Below, piece by piece: positions 48,664 through 63,910 of a stretch of 64,000 nt of DNA. Made by a program: the position numbers and the translations under genes. Each line of letters starts with the position of its first letter. Within the stretch, counting starts at the first letter, position 1. This stretch comes from Ilex aquifolium (taxonomy: Eukaryota > Streptophyta > Magnoliopsida > Aquifoliales > Aquifoliaceae). The notes beneath the pieces were generated by a model. It did no database searches and had not been told where the DNA came from. It saw nothing but the letters and a program-made list of their open reading frames with translations. Location of the stretch: positions 57,403,593 to 57,467,592 of the forward strand of contig OX637392.1 of NCBI GenBank assembly GCA_951799425.1. The letters run 5' to 3'.

Positions 48664-49470
48664 TTAGGGGTGGGGGCAACTGGGTGTTGGTGGTGTAGCT
48701 GGAATATCATTATAGAAACGGCCCAGCTCATACCTAAAATTACAGCTAGGTGTTAGAATTCTCACTCCTAATTTTCCATTGCAACAACCTGGAATCTGTC
48801 CAACAGCCCTTTCTAAACAGTCCATACATTGGGGTTCAGATAAATCGGGGGTGCACTGCATAAGCGCATATATCTTCTGAGAGCCAAGAACACTAATGTT
48901 CCCAGTAGCAACCTTGAGCAAAGAATCACCCGATGCAGCTTTGTTCCGTAGACTATTGAACAAGCTTATCAGTGCCTTATTAAACTCAACAACGTTTGAA
49001 ACATCATTGATGTTCCACACATAAATTGCTGGACCAGTATTGACAGTGCGCAATATGGTTTTATTGGAGAACCTTATCATACAACTATCGTACCATCCCA
49101 GTGCCTCACTGTAATTTCCACAAACTTGCATGATCTTACTAGCAGAATTATTGACACAACTACGACAGTTATTCAACCCAACATCTGCACGACAAAGCAC
49201 AATCGCACTAACTCTATCGTAGTTTTTGCCGACAGAGTTACCGTAAAAGCCGTATTTGTCAATTTTGGAGGAGAGGGAGGAAAGGAGGGTGGCCTTATTT
49301 GCCTCATACAAGGGGGTAGTATGGGTGTTGTTTTTATTTGCCTCATACTCGCTGGCAGTAGTAACATTGAGTCCACAGACGTAGCCTAGGAAATCAGGCT
49401 GCGAATTGATGAGGCCAACAAAGTTTAGGATGATATGAGAAAGAAAGAAAACCTGACTCCAACAAACCAT
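48664..49470 (-). CDS. Secreted-type double DUF26 protein (kinase-less type A paralogue)
   Basis: 268 codons from the conserved start (MVCWSQVFFLSHI). Signal peptide to about INSQ, residues near 22. DUF26-A: YVC, CRADVGLNNCRSC, QVCGNY, DSC. DUF26-B: CTPDLSEPQCMDC, GCC, PSC. All expected cysteines are present, and the type A 13-residue block carries an extra NNT glycosylation site. The frame ends CPHP-stop in the proline linker, before any splice. Length and layout match plant cysteine-rich repeat secretory proteins. Between here and 46235 no kinase exon remains. It may act outside the cell as a soluble relative of the CRK ectodomain; targets of such proteins are poorly known. It could instead be a decaying pseudogene with an exon not yet hit. 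Confidence 0.72.
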   Translation of the reverse strand: MVCWSQVFFLSHIILNFVGLINSQPDFLGYVCGLNVTTASEYEANKNNTHTTPLYEANKATLLSSLSSKIDKYGFYGNSVGKNYDRVSAIVLCRADVGLNNCRSCVNNSASKIMQVCGNYSEALGWYDSCMIRFSNKTILRTVNTGPAIYVWNINDVSNVVEFNKALISLFNSLRNKAASGDSLLKVATGNISVLGSQKIYALMQCTPDLSEPQCMDCLERAVGQIPGCCNGKLGVRILTPSCNFRYELGRFYNDIPATPPTPSCPHP

Positions 49471-50298
49471 TATTGCTGGTTGAGTATAGACTTTCAGTTG
49501 CAGAAATAGGGTGGTGAAGGATTGGTATAGGTATGAACTAATTGGTTGAGTATAAACTTGCACTTCTGTTATCATCTTAAATAGGCTGGTGAAGGTTGAC
49601 CCGCTCGTTGTCATTTCTACAGCTACACTCCTAACTTTTTCTCGAAATTTTGGAAGGAGAAAAATGATAGGTTGTCAATTAGGTCGTGTCAATCTGCACA
49701 TTTGATTCATATAAACCATTTAAACCAACTTGTTTATTATCATATCGTGTTTATGTAAAATTCATATAATTTATGAATCAAAAATTTAAAACTAAGACTT
49801 CATAAATTTGCCTCATATATGCTGGGAACAGTATCATTGTCGCCAGCAGATTAGTGCTGTGTAGTAGTGAGGCCAACAAAGTTTAGAAGTATACGAGGTT
49901 TAAAGTTTTGCTCTTCTTTGTGGGTTGAAAGTGGAAAGTTTTCAAAGAAAATATAAGGTTGAGTGGAATGTGGGTGATTGATGACAAGGAACGCACAGAA
50001 GTGGTAAGTTATTTTTACAGCATTTACATATCTTATGGGAAAACATTAAGGTTATGGCCACCTTGGTCCTCTGATGAACTTTAGACAATTTTATTCATTT
50101 GAACATCCCCACTGCACATTAGAAAATGTCATTTTCTTTTATCTGGGTCTGACTTGCAAATTAAAATCTCTAGTTAGACTTAGAATGTAGGGAGTGTTAC
50201 CCTAGATTAACCCTATGGTTTGGGATATACAAGCCAGAGATTATAAACCGAGATCATCTGTGTGCTCGCCTCCAATTTTTTTAACTAAGCTCAAGTTT
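49471..50298. other. 5' flank: hAT-like remnant and type B CRK relic
   Basis: Positions 49673-49800 are the hAT-like remnant shared by the units. Positions 49806-49900, read on the minus strand, give GDNDTVPSIYEAN, a worn match to GDNSTSSIYEAN of the complete type B CRK, followed upstream by the signal-peptide relic. Positions 50045-50200 belong to the shared upstream block. Confidence 0.45.
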
Positions 50299-50353
50299 AG
50301 AGTTTATAATCGCTAGCCCGGGGTAAAAAAAAAAAAAAAAAAGAGTTTATGAT
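50299..50353 (+). mobile_element. Micro-retroposon, 31-nt payload
   Basis: A 12-bp direct repeat (AGAGTTTATAAT and AGAGTTTATGAT) brackets CGCTAGCCCGGGGT plus an A run of about 17. Confidence 0.6.
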
Positions 50354-51049
50354 TTTTTTAATGGATTTCGAGATTAGTGATTGCAAATTCGATTGAATGT
50401 TGTTGATTTGACATCATTGTTGAATCTAAGGGAGAGCTTATGTGAAGTCAAATAGTGTGCGTTGTATCGTGTTGTTGGGCAACCCAAGATGAAAATGTTT
50501 TGGAAAATTGTAGTGGTCCTGACAAACCACTGCTATTGATCCCCAACTTGGTCAAATCAACAAGAATGATCAGTAGTGCTTGCCTTAAATTCCAATATGA
50601 ATAAGTGGAAATCATTACCTTACTTTTCAACACGCCATACCTCTTTTCTTATCTTAAGCTATGTTTATGAGACCATCTAACACGATAGAAAATGGACTTG
50701 CATTTAGTAGGCACGATGAAGTTATAGCTCACTTGTAACCGATTCTTGGGCCCATTTGGAAAATTGGAATCACCACTAAGAAAATTCATGGATTGAATCC
50801 CTATCATCTATCATAAAAGAAATATAGTTGGTTTTCTTGATGTATATTTTCTTTCTAATGGTTACTATGACATAGCCCAACCCTGAAAGTTTGCCAATAG
50901 TTTCAAATCAGATGTTGATTTCCTCGCTCATCTCATTTACTGTCTATTTTTTTTATTTTTTACCAATATTTCATTTGGAAATTTTCCTTTAATATACATA
51001 ATAGGAGAAAAAATAGATGCAATCTTTCAAGTATGTGTTTAGTATTGCT
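50354..51049. other. Conserved CRK upstream block
   Basis: Matches 37505-37960 (phrases GTGGTCCTGACAAACCA and ATGAATAAGTGGAAA). No intact frame is shared with the other copies. Confidence 0.5.
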
Positions 51050-51270
51050 TTAGTCGTCAATCTTTTCAACTGTCACTTTAGTCCTTTAACTTTAGAATTT
51101 GTGTAACTTTGGTTTAATTGAAAAACTCATGATATGGTTTAACTAAAAATCATAGGTGGTGTTCACTCACCAAGAAAATCATAGGATGGTCACGTGCAAC
51201 TCACGTGATCACACACTTTCGATTGAACCAAAGTGGCACATATTAAAGAGGGAGGGGCAAAAGTGATATA
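51050..51270. mobile_element. Foldback MITE copy (unit marker)
   Basis: Core GGATGGTCACGTGCAACTC followed by ACGTGATCAC; the same family as 2170-2339, here with a short tandem of the ATCATAGG phrase. Confidence 0.45.
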
Positions 51271-52204
51271 CGTGTGTTGGACGCATACTTTTCGATTGAC
51301 TGGACTGAGATGCCCGTGACTGATACTCTCGAAGCAATGGCGTTGTTGGATCAATGGGGGAGGTCGATTGGGCTGGGTTGGGACATGTCGATGGTTGGTA
51401 GGGGATATTGGATGATGGAATTAACTCTTTTATTTCATGTGTTGGATGAATCTTATTGGATGATGTCATATTTTAGTTAAATAGCTCAAAATTCTAGAAA
51501 ATTAAAATTTTGGGGAAGGATTCCCGAGCCTTCTTATCCTTTACCTTTCTAACGCGGTTTAAGTCGAACACTCTTGAGTTGTTTGAATGAATTTTTGAGA
51601 AGGGTTTATATTGATTTCTCCAAATTCTTTTAAACTCAAACTCCTGTTTATAAAGATGAGATTTAATGTTGAATTCAGCTCGTACTCATGTTTGGTATGT
51701 AACACATACACATATAAGACCCACAGATTTATCACAATTATTAACAATCATTTATCCTGTAAATGACTATTTTACCCTTTAATCAATCTAATTCAAACCC
51801 ATATTTATTTAACTAGAGATACAAATAATATTTGTCTCACTAATCTGGATATGACTTGACCGAAACTCACCCTCATGAATTTGATAAAACTCGCATTGAA
51901 AGATTTAAAATGTCGGGTCAGCTACGGATCGAAAAAGTTATCTAAAGGAGAGTTTTGAGAGCCCATTAAATTATTTTTTCCAAACACCTTGTCAAACCCC
52001 GTTTCCACTTACCAAACTGCCCCCAAACCATGCGCCCAAAAATCTTTCACGCCAGCCGTTCTCTATCTACCTCTGTCTTCTCTCTTTTTCACTTGAATCA
52101 CTTCCCCCTCTGTCCCACCTTTCTCTCTCTCCACCGGCAGCTCACCCCCACCAGCGGGCAGCCAATCACTTCTCTATCTCAGTTACTTCTCTCCCTCCAC
52201 TTCC

Positions 52205-52440
52205 ATCCCCTCCATCACACACACAGACACAGCACCAAAACACACACACACACGCACACACACACACCACAGCAACATAAAACACCTGGCACACCTACAC
52301 ACACACACACGTCGGCTCTACAACTCACAAAACAGAATTACTCACACATACACATCCCTCAGCTCTGCAACAATCAAACGCACGCAACACTTGCACACAC
52401 TCTCACTCCCACGCAGCTCTCACGCACACACCCCCCTCAA
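52205..52440. repeat. CA-rich imperfect microsatellite
   Basis: Several ACACAC runs separated by short unique pieces. The 174-codon plus frame through it (52030-52554) is Thr/His repeat translation and not supported as a gene. Confidence 0.8.
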
Positions 52441-53415
52441 CTTTTCGACGATAACATTCGCGCGCGCACACCCAGATGCCCAAAAGTTGTTCGACCAAAT
52501 GCCCCAAAAATCCTAGGACTAAGGTTTCAATTCAACCATTTAACCTACCTATGACATAGATTTTTGTTCGATTAGGGCAAGCCTATAAGTTTTTCCAGTT
52601 AATTATTTTGATTTACGTTTTCTTCTTCATTCACACATACAAATTTTAGAAAAGCCACCTTTGAGAAGAATTGAAAGAAAAGAACCTGCTGGTTTTTTTT
52701 TTACTCTCTTTAATATATTTTCTGATTAAGATTTTTGTTCTTGAAGGAAATGTTGCATTCCATGTGATGCGGGTTATGGCCATTTAAAGGAATCGAATTG
52801 TATTCATCTTCGTCATGCACCAAAGGTAGTAATCGGTTCTCTATTTTCTGATTTTCTTATTTATGAAGTTAGAGCTGGACAGCACTAAGCTTTGATTTGG
52901 TGTCCTTGATAATTGAATTTCGAATTTGAACAAAATAAACATTACAACGATGGGGACTTTGCTGATTGGTGGTGATGAACCAGGTTGATGACTATTGCCC
53001 TTGCTAACCTACCATGGCTGGAGGTAAAGATATTTGATTTGTGTGATCTGTTAAAGTGGAGTGTGGTTGGATTGTCTAATTGAATAAAGTTTGTAAATTG
53101 GGTGTGATTTGAAAAATTTTGGAGTTCTTTTGTTGGGTATATCTAATATCTATGTTTTTTGTTAATGCCTTTTCTGATGCCAAGTATATGTCACATAAAA
53201 TGTTTCTAATTGTTTTCTTCCCATTCAAATTGCCTAGGTTAGTACTTGAATTGTATTTTGATTTTATTGGTAATAGTTCTTTGTAAATAGAAAATTTGTA
53301 GTGAGAAGTAATAAAAAAATGCACGTGCTCAATGATCTATTTAATGGGATTCTTATCTTTGATTAAATTGGTTGATTGTGGATTAGTGGTAGATTTTGGT
53401 TGTGGTAGTAGGAGT

Positions 53416-53712
53416 GAAGGTGACTGTCTTTGAGATGGCTAAGGTGAATGCTGGAGCAATCTCTTGTGTGTCATGAATGGTTTTTTGGGTCAAGAGATGC
53501 TCCTTTGAAATAGGATTCAGTTGGAAGTACTGGCTCAAGGCCTATACTTCCCTCAGAATTCTGTCTCAAAGCGCCTTTTCGTTTGCTGTACACTTTTGCT
53601 ACACTAGGCTGAGCCTAATGTATTTTGTCAATGGCCTGGCCTCATATGTACATTTTATGGTTTCTTTATACAATTTTTACCTTCCGAAAAAAACAAAGAA
53701 GGTGACTGTCTT
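53416..53712 (+). mobile_element. Poly(A) retroposon (SINE or truncated LINE), 267 nt
   Basis: A perfect 15-bp direct repeat GAAGGTGACTGTCTT (53416-53430, 53698-53712) brackets a body ending ACCTTCCGAAAAAAACAAA. The 3' part (GTACATTTTATGGTTTC...) has the style of a LINE 3' end. No A/B boxes were convincing. Confidence 0.75.
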
Positions 53713-54225
53713 GGACCTCCTGGTTGTAACAGGTAAAGGGTGTTGGTGATGTTGCGAGTGCTTTTGTGTGGTTTCTTGAGGATGTGTTTTCTTCATTGTT
53801 TGTGTATGTGTTAAGCTATGCGGTTGCCTGGGTTTGAATGGAAGTCTTATGAGGTATATTCTTAAGCATTGTTGGATTTTCAGTAAAAGAAGCAAACTCA
53901 TTCTTAACCTTTTTAATTCTTGAGAAGATTTTTGTAAAAACAAACCGCAGTGTCATTGAGTAGATATAATATTCCAGGTCTTTTTATTGATTGTAATTTA
54001 TTTGTTTGGTTATTTACTATGACATTAGAGAATGAATATTAAACTTTGTGTTTTGAACTTGCTTCACTCACAAATCTAAACATTGGATTGGCTTAATTTT
54101 AGAAGGTTGTGTGTATCTTTGCTATTCGTTTTGATAATTCATATTTTCGTTTTCCTCTGTTTTTAATTGGTTATTTGACTGGGTTCAACTTTTCGATTAA
54201 CAAATAAAGGTTATTTCCTTCATTT

Positions 54226-54555
54226 TCGTTTGGTGCGCTGAATGGAAAGTTAGAAAAAATGAACTTTTTTATGTTTGTTTGGTGCGAGGAAGAAAATGAG
54301 AGAAAAATATTTGAGATTAAAATACCAAAAATTCCCTTACATATAAAAGATCAGCATAATACAATTTATCACAAGCTCTACTGCATAATACAATTTCAGA
54401 TAACCAGTGGTATAATTATTTCCAATTTTATTCCCACATCTCAACCACTACTGCTACTTTAAGTTTGATGCAATCACTGCACCATACATTCACAACATTT
54501 TTGGATGTTTTTGTTTCTTGCTATGATGATGAGAAACTCGGTCTTTTGGCTTCCT
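54226..54555. other. 3' flank of the 55675 gene with a worn MITE edge
   Basis: GTTTGGTGCG phrases at 54230 and 54278 resemble the terminus of the 6712-7445 MITE. Positions 54280-54480 match 2700-2890 and 44280-44450. Confidence 0.4.
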
Positions 54556-54662
54556 CTACTTCCTTTTTCTTAGAAAGATACAAATGAAAACGATAAGACC
54601 AATAGCGATGACAGTAGGAATGACAGTAGTGTAGGTAGCTCGACTTTTGTTTTTGTCTTTGC
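54556..54662 (-). pseudogene. Vestigial CRK membrane exon with stop-transfer residues
   Basis: After AG, reads GKDKNKSRATYTTVIPT, a full helix and LRKRK, then a stop. If spliced in the receptor frame this would be a topologically complete membrane anchor with a five-residue basic tail, but exon 1 of this copy ends in a stop at the junction. Confidence 0.75.
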
Positions 54663-54838
54663 CTGCACAAGAACAAAATATGCTTTGATTATGTTAGGTG
54701 TCACTAGGTAGTTTTTGGTAGTTGAATTCATGGTAACAATTGCAATACATATCCGAAGTGACATTGTTTAGCATAATTAATCAAAATGTACTTGTGTTAG
54801 GAAGAAGAGACCTAAAAATAAAATAATTAAAACAATAC

Positions 54839-55675
54839 CTAGAGGTTGTGGCGGCGGCAATGTTGGTGGCAGTGGCAGTTGGGCGGCGGTGGTGGTGGAC
54901 TCTGAATATCATTATAAAAGCGTCCGATCTCATACCTAAAATTACAGCTGGGTGTTAGAATTCTCCCTCCTATTTTTCCAACACAACAAAACGGGAGTTG
55001 CCCAATAGCCCCATTAAGACAGTCGATACATTGGACCTCAGATAAATCGGGGGTACACTGTGAAAGCGCATATATTGTCTGAAAGTTGGGGCCAGGAGTG
55101 TTTCCAGTAGCAACCTTGAGCAAAGAATCACCTAATGCAGCTTGTGTCTTTAGCCTATCCAATAGGGTTCTCAGATCTTTATTAAACTGAACAACATCTG
55201 AGGCATTATTGAGGTTCCACACATACACTGCTGGACCAGTATTGACAGTGTGGAATATAGTGTTATTTGAGAACCTTATCATGCAATTATCATACCATCC
55301 CAGTGCCTCACTGTAGTTTCCACAAACTTGTGGGAGTTTACGAGCAGCGTCGTTGATACAAGTGCGACAGATATCCAACTCAACATCTCCACGACAAAGG
55401 GCGATCGCGTTAATTCGATCAGAGTTTTTGCCAACAGAGGAATTGTAAAAGCCGTATCTACTGATATTGGAGGAGAGGGAGGAGAGGAGGGTGTTCTTAT
55501 TTGCCTCATACATGGGGGTGGTGTGGGTGTTGTTCTTGTTTGCCTCATACGCACCGGCCGTAGTAATATTGAGTCCACAGACGTAGCCTAGGAAATCAGG
55601 CTGGGCATTGAGGAGGCCAACAAAGTTTAGGATGATGATATGAGAAAGGAAGAAAAGCAGAGTACAATACTCCAT
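54839..55675 (-). CDS. Secreted-type double DUF26 protein (kinase-less type A paralogue)
   Basis: 278 codons. Signal peptide to about LNAQ; DUF26-A with YVC, CRGDVELDICRTC, QVCGNY, DNC; DUF26-B with CTPDLSEVQCIDC, FCC, PSC; all cysteines kept. The type A block is present. The linker (SPPPPPPNCHCHQHC) is read in a shifted frame relative to receptor copies and ends at TAG, which forms the last three bases of exon 1 before GTATTG. It is very similar to the ectodomain of 2975-4189 (for example the shared ARKLPQVCGNYSEALGW), so the two are recent relatives. No kinase exons lie downstream. Likely exported and disulfide-bonded; role by analogy with cysteine-rich repeat secretory proteins only. Confidence 0.75.
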   Translation of the reverse strand: MEYCTLLFFLSHIIILNFVGLLNAQPDFLGYVCGLNITTAGAYEANKNNTHTTPMYEANKNTLLSSLSSNISRYGFYNSSVGKNSDRINAIALCRGDVELDICRTCINDAARKLPQVCGNYSEALGWYDNCMIRFSNNTIFHTVNTGPAVYVWNLNNASDVVQFNKDLRTLLDRLKTQAALGDSLLKVATGNTPGPNFQTIYALSQCTPDLSEVQCIDCLNGAIGQLPFCCVGKIGGRILTPSCNFRYEIGRFYNDIQSPPPPPPNCHCHQHCRRHNL

Positions 55676-55806
55676 TAATGTTACTGTATTATCTGATGCA
55701 AGAAATGGGTGGTGAAGGATGATATATCAACTAATTGGTTGAGTATAAACTTCCACTGCTGTTATCATTTTAAATAGGATGGTGAAAGCTTGTGTCTGCC
55801 TACAGC

Positions 55807-55812
55807 TTGACT
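55807..55812. promoter_or_regulatory. W-box core upstream of the 55675 start
   Basis: TTGACT followed by CTCGACATGGAAGATTC: the second core of the pair has changed from TTGAC to TCGAC. Confidence 0.38.
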
Positions 55813-55879
55813 CTCGACATGGAAGATTCAAAGTCTTCCACTATTCTTTTCTGGAAATTTTGGTAGTAGAATAATAAAA

Positions 55880-57639
55880 GGTGAAGGGTTCTAATTGAAT
55901 CGTGTTTATTTTGAGTTTGTGTCAAACATTAGTCAACTTTAATCTAATCATTGTAATTAATCATGTCACATGTCTTGATGCAAAATCTATCTCTTTATTA
56001 TCATGTCGTGTTCGGATTGGACCCGTATAATATGTGAATCGAAATTCAAATCTAAAATTCCATTATCTTTCAACCAAACCCACTACTCATAGCTTAATAG
56101 CTTTTGCATAAACTAAAAATCCATTGAGTGCATATAATAATAAAAAAAAACAAGTAAAAAAATGTCTTAGGATTCATGTCAAGACTTGTTCAAAAAATGA
56201 CAAAAATGTGATATTTTATACATATCATACTAGTTAACTGTGTCAATCACGTCAATTGTGGCTTATTCGTGTTTTCCGCCAACTTGACCCGTTTTATTAT
56301 TTGTATTAACAAGTCTTGTCATTTTTAGGTCTGTGTTCACTTATTATTTGGAGTGTCAAAATTACCACTTTTAATTAGTAAAAGGTCGATTTGGATGGGA
56401 GTGGGTTAAAGACAAGGAACGTCTAGAAGGACTCAACTTTCCTTAAAACATTTTAAGGTTGCGATTGTTTCATAATTTTGTGAACGTTAAGGTTATGGCT
56501 GCCTTGGTTCCAGGAAGAACTTTGGACACTTTTATTCCTTCGTAAATCCCCCACAGCCCATTACGAATTGATTTTCTTCTAATTGGGTACAACTTACAAA
56601 ATCTTGGGTGAAAGTTTTTTGAAAAGTCTATCGGATGATTATATCATGTGACATTACTGACGTTGTGTAACCGTTACACCCGAGTGTTCAAAGTTTACTT
56701 TACTTTGTGAATCGAACGTGGAGAGTTTTTAAAGAAAAATATAAGGATGAGTGGGATGAGGGTGGTTAATGAAAAGGAAGGTACAGAAGTGGAGAGATAT
56801 TTTTATAACATTTAAGGATAGTCATCGTTTACTTAGTTTATGGGAACATTGAGTGTTGTAAGTATGTGAACTGCTTTTTTACAAGCCATTGTTGCTGACT
56901 TTGCAAACAACATGTTTGGTAAAGAAAAACTGTGCATATGAAAGGCGACGCATTTGTTGACAATTCCAATTTCCTCTGTCTATCAATAGGTGTTTGGCGT
57001 ATTTGTATAATTGCGGAGAGCACTAAGACTTTATCTACTTAGACGGACGTAAAATCTATATCATGATTGTTCAAGTGATTGAAACATGGTGTAATGATTA
57101 TTTTTGAATTCTTTTCTAGGTCTATGTGAACAAGATCTTAAATAGTTTACTTAAAAGGAATGTGTCTCTGAAAGATTGAGCAAAGAACAATTTTTTTTTT
57201 ATTGGGTACGAGTGTGAGTTGAGATGAGTGTACAAGGATTTAAGGGTTTGGATTTGGGGACTAAAATTGAGTGATTAGCTTATATTGATATTCTCAATTT
57301 CTTTCATAGTAGATCTGATCATGTTCCATTGATGTAGACAAGGTTTTTTGTTGAATCACATAAATATCGTGTATCTTTAAATGTATTTTATTTATTTTTT
57401 GTCACTTTATTATCTACATCGATACTCAAATCAAACACCACCACAACATCGAAGTTATGGCTACCTTACTAAACGTTGTAAAAAGGTGCACTATCTTCCA
57501 ACACGGTATACCCCTTTTCTTAAGGTAGGTTTTTGGGACCATTTTACACGATATAAAATGGACTTGCCTATAGTGGGCACGATGAAGTTATAATTAACTC
57601 TTAATCAATTTTCAGGCCCATGTGGATAATTGGGATTAC
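55880..57639. other. 5' flank: hAT-like remnant and CRK upstream block
   Basis: Positions 55885-56345 are the shared hAT-like remnant. Positions 56490-56600 match 50045-50170; 57475-57620 match 37780-37890. No gene supported between. Confidence 0.42.
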
Positions 57640-57903
57640 GATTGATAATTAAGTTGAATTTTGTTAACTCGTTTTTGTAAACGAGTCTAAATAAATGTTC
57701 AAGCTCGGTTCATTTAGAAAACGAGCCGAGCCTAAGTTGCTCTACTATTCTACATGTAAATGAGTCGAGTTTTGAGAGCTCGAACAATGCCTTTTAAGCT
57801 CGTTTTTTCTAAACAAGTCTATAAAATTGTTCAAGTTCGACTAATTAAAAAAACGAGCCGAGCCTAAAATGAGTCGAACCCAGGCTCGGCTCGATTATCT
57901 ACC
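57640..57903. mobile_element. Small DNA transposon with 14-bp flanking repeat
   Basis: ATAATTGGGATTAC occurs at 57626-57639 and 57904-57917. The ends GATTGATAATTAAG and the inverse GGTAGATAATCGAG are imperfect inverted repeats. Inside are two tandem phrases ending AAACGAGCCGAGCCTAA. Superfamily unassigned; the target repeat is probably shorter than the 14 bp seen. Confidence 0.55.
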
Positions 57904-58933
57904 ATAATTGGGATTACCACCAAAAAAATTGATTGATTCAATCCCTATCATCCATCAGAAAACAAATATAGTTGGCATTCTTTATGCTTATTTTTCTTTC
58001 AACAACAATATTTTTTACTATGATATTATCCAAGCACAAAACAAAAAATACTTCAATAATACAATAAAAATAATAGGATGACATATAGTAATAATATTTT
58101 AAGTGTGTTTACCGTTCTTTCAATTTTATCACTTTAGTTCCACAAGTTTATAATTTGCGTAACTTTGGTCCAAGCGAAAAATTGTGATTTAAATGAATAC
58201 TTGATGTGGTAACTTGTGTCCCACGTGATTACACTTTAAAGACCACTTTGATTCCTCAAGTTTGTAATTTGTTTTTCTTTAATCATTCAAGTTGCAATTT
58301 GACTCATTGTAGTTCCTCTAGTTGTCAAAGAATACTCTTTAAGTGTCATTACATGAAACAGAGCAACTCCATTAAACAATGAAAAACACTCAAGAGTCCA
58401 AACTTTTCTTGCTTTCACTTGTATCATTTCCAGGCCTTGTAACGTATGGTTTGGGCGTGGTAAATTACTAAATTTATTTGTAATATGACACATATAATCT
58501 AGCCACGAATCCAATACCAAAAGAAATTTACGGAAATTGGATCTTTGTACAACGATAATACTATAAGTTCAAGTCATGAAAGATGTATCCTTGTAAGCGA
58601 AGGACAACTTATACATCTAACTTCTTCCAAACATTGAAGGATGGGAGACTCATGATTTGGGTTGCCTTTTTATCGATTTATACTAATATAAAGGTCAACT
58701 TTTCAAGAGAACTAATGTCAAGAGTGTTTGACAAGACTTGAGAATACAAAAGTTTTTAAACATTAACAAATACAAAGCAATATACGATGCAGCATAGTCA
58801 TAAAAACAAGCATGTTGTCATGACGGATCAGTTTTCCTCTTCCAACCCTATCAGCAAAAGCTTCGACCCAAAAAACCAACTTGAAACAAAATAATATCAA
58901 CATGCTTATCATTATAATGTGTAGCCTCACACA
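57904..58933. other. Flank between units: foldback MITE and exon relic
   Basis: A MITE copy lies at about 58115-58290 (core GTGGTAACTTG, then CACGTGATTAC). Positions 58410-58530 match the relic at 11000-11130. Positions 58790-58933 should hold the 3' untranslated region of the complete CRK. Confidence 0.45.
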
Positions 58934-62919
<3,986 letters not shown>

Positions 62920-63087
62920 TGTATTGAATAATTGAAGACTTTCAATAGCTGTAGTACATATAAACTGGAAAAGGGCAATGAACTAAGAGCTTGAAGCTAA
63001 ACTTGCCTATAATTTTCTTTTTATTTTTATTTTTATTTTTTAGGGCAATTAAATGCTAACTGGTCAAATTCGTACTGATTTCTACAA

Positions 63088-63100
63088 TTGACTCTTGACT
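63088..63100. promoter_or_regulatory. Paired W-box cores upstream of the complete CRK
   Basis: TTGACTCTTGACT; in addition GTCAA at 63063-63067 gives a reverse core. Located about 170 bp from the ATG and conserved in four other units. WRKY control is inferred from motif and conservation. Confidence 0.5.
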
Positions 63101-63904
63101 TTGAGGATTCAAAGTTTTACACAAATTTCTGAATTGAATGTGGAAAGTTTGAAAAGAAAACAAAAGGTTGATTGGGATGGGCGTGGTTAAATACAAGGAA
63201 AGAAAGAAAATATTAATGGCAACTATAATTTTATTTTATTTTATTTTTTTTGGGGGAAACTTCGGCAGTATGAAAAGAAATTATTAATTAAAAAAAGAAT
63301 TACACCTACCTAGAGGGACGCCAGCTATACTTTCTTCTAGCTAATCTAGTTGAATGAGAAAACCTCTATGTTAGAGCTTGCTCGGTATCTAAGTAAATTG
63401 CAGTTAAGAAACAATTTCTTACTAGCCAACGAAACCTGTCAGTTGTGTACTCTTTTAAACTTGGACTTGATTACGATACCCAAAAAAAATAAAAAATTTC
63501 ATCAAGGTTGGATATTCTGTGTTGTCTCCATCTTTTAGCCAACAAACGTGTTTGGAAAGTGCAGCTGTCCTGAAACCATTCCTCTCACCTTGGCCAAGTC
63601 AACAGGAAAGGAGGAAAAAAATGAACAGAAAGAAAGTACCTTTACTCCCAACACGGCACGTATTACGTAGGTCTTTGAACCATCTTATACGGCATAAAGT
63701 CAACATGGTCATGCGTATCAAACACAAAGAAGAGAAAGTGTATCAATCATACTTTTCTTTTTTAGATGATAGAAAGTGAATCTCCCCAACTTTTATACCA
63801 AACTGAGCATTAGCTAGACATGTAAAAAAATTGACATACAAAATCATGTTTAGTAGTAGATTGCAATAATTATTGTACCCAAACTTTATGACTATTGCTT
63901 TGTG
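63101..63904. other. Upstream block of the complete CRK
   Basis: Positions 63500-63720 are related to the blocks at 37595-37890 and 50480-50720 (phrases about CTTGGCCAAGTCAACA and CCATCTTATACGGCATAAAG). The small plus frames here are not shared with the other copies. Confidence 0.4.
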
Positions 63905-63910
63905 AACTTA

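Larger units (their letters stand above)
51545..54225. other. 2.7-kb insert with gene-like fragments of unknown origin
   Basis: The paralogous flank (2560-2700) lacks this stretch. A CT-rich leader-like run starts at about 52040, followed by a CA/CACA tract. Position 52748-52825 plus, after a good AG acceptor and before GT, gives KCCIPCDAGYGHLKESN and seven further residues; I do not recognise it. A second candidate, 53733-53845 plus, gives VGDVASAFVWFLEDVF followed by hydrophobic residues. This could be a gene piece captured by a Helitron or Mutator-like element, or the ruin of an unrelated gene. No ends were identified. Confidence 0.35.

Noticed and set aside
52030-52554. 174-codon plus frame
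   Set aside because: Mostly translated CA and CT repeats; no domain, and low complexity explains its length.
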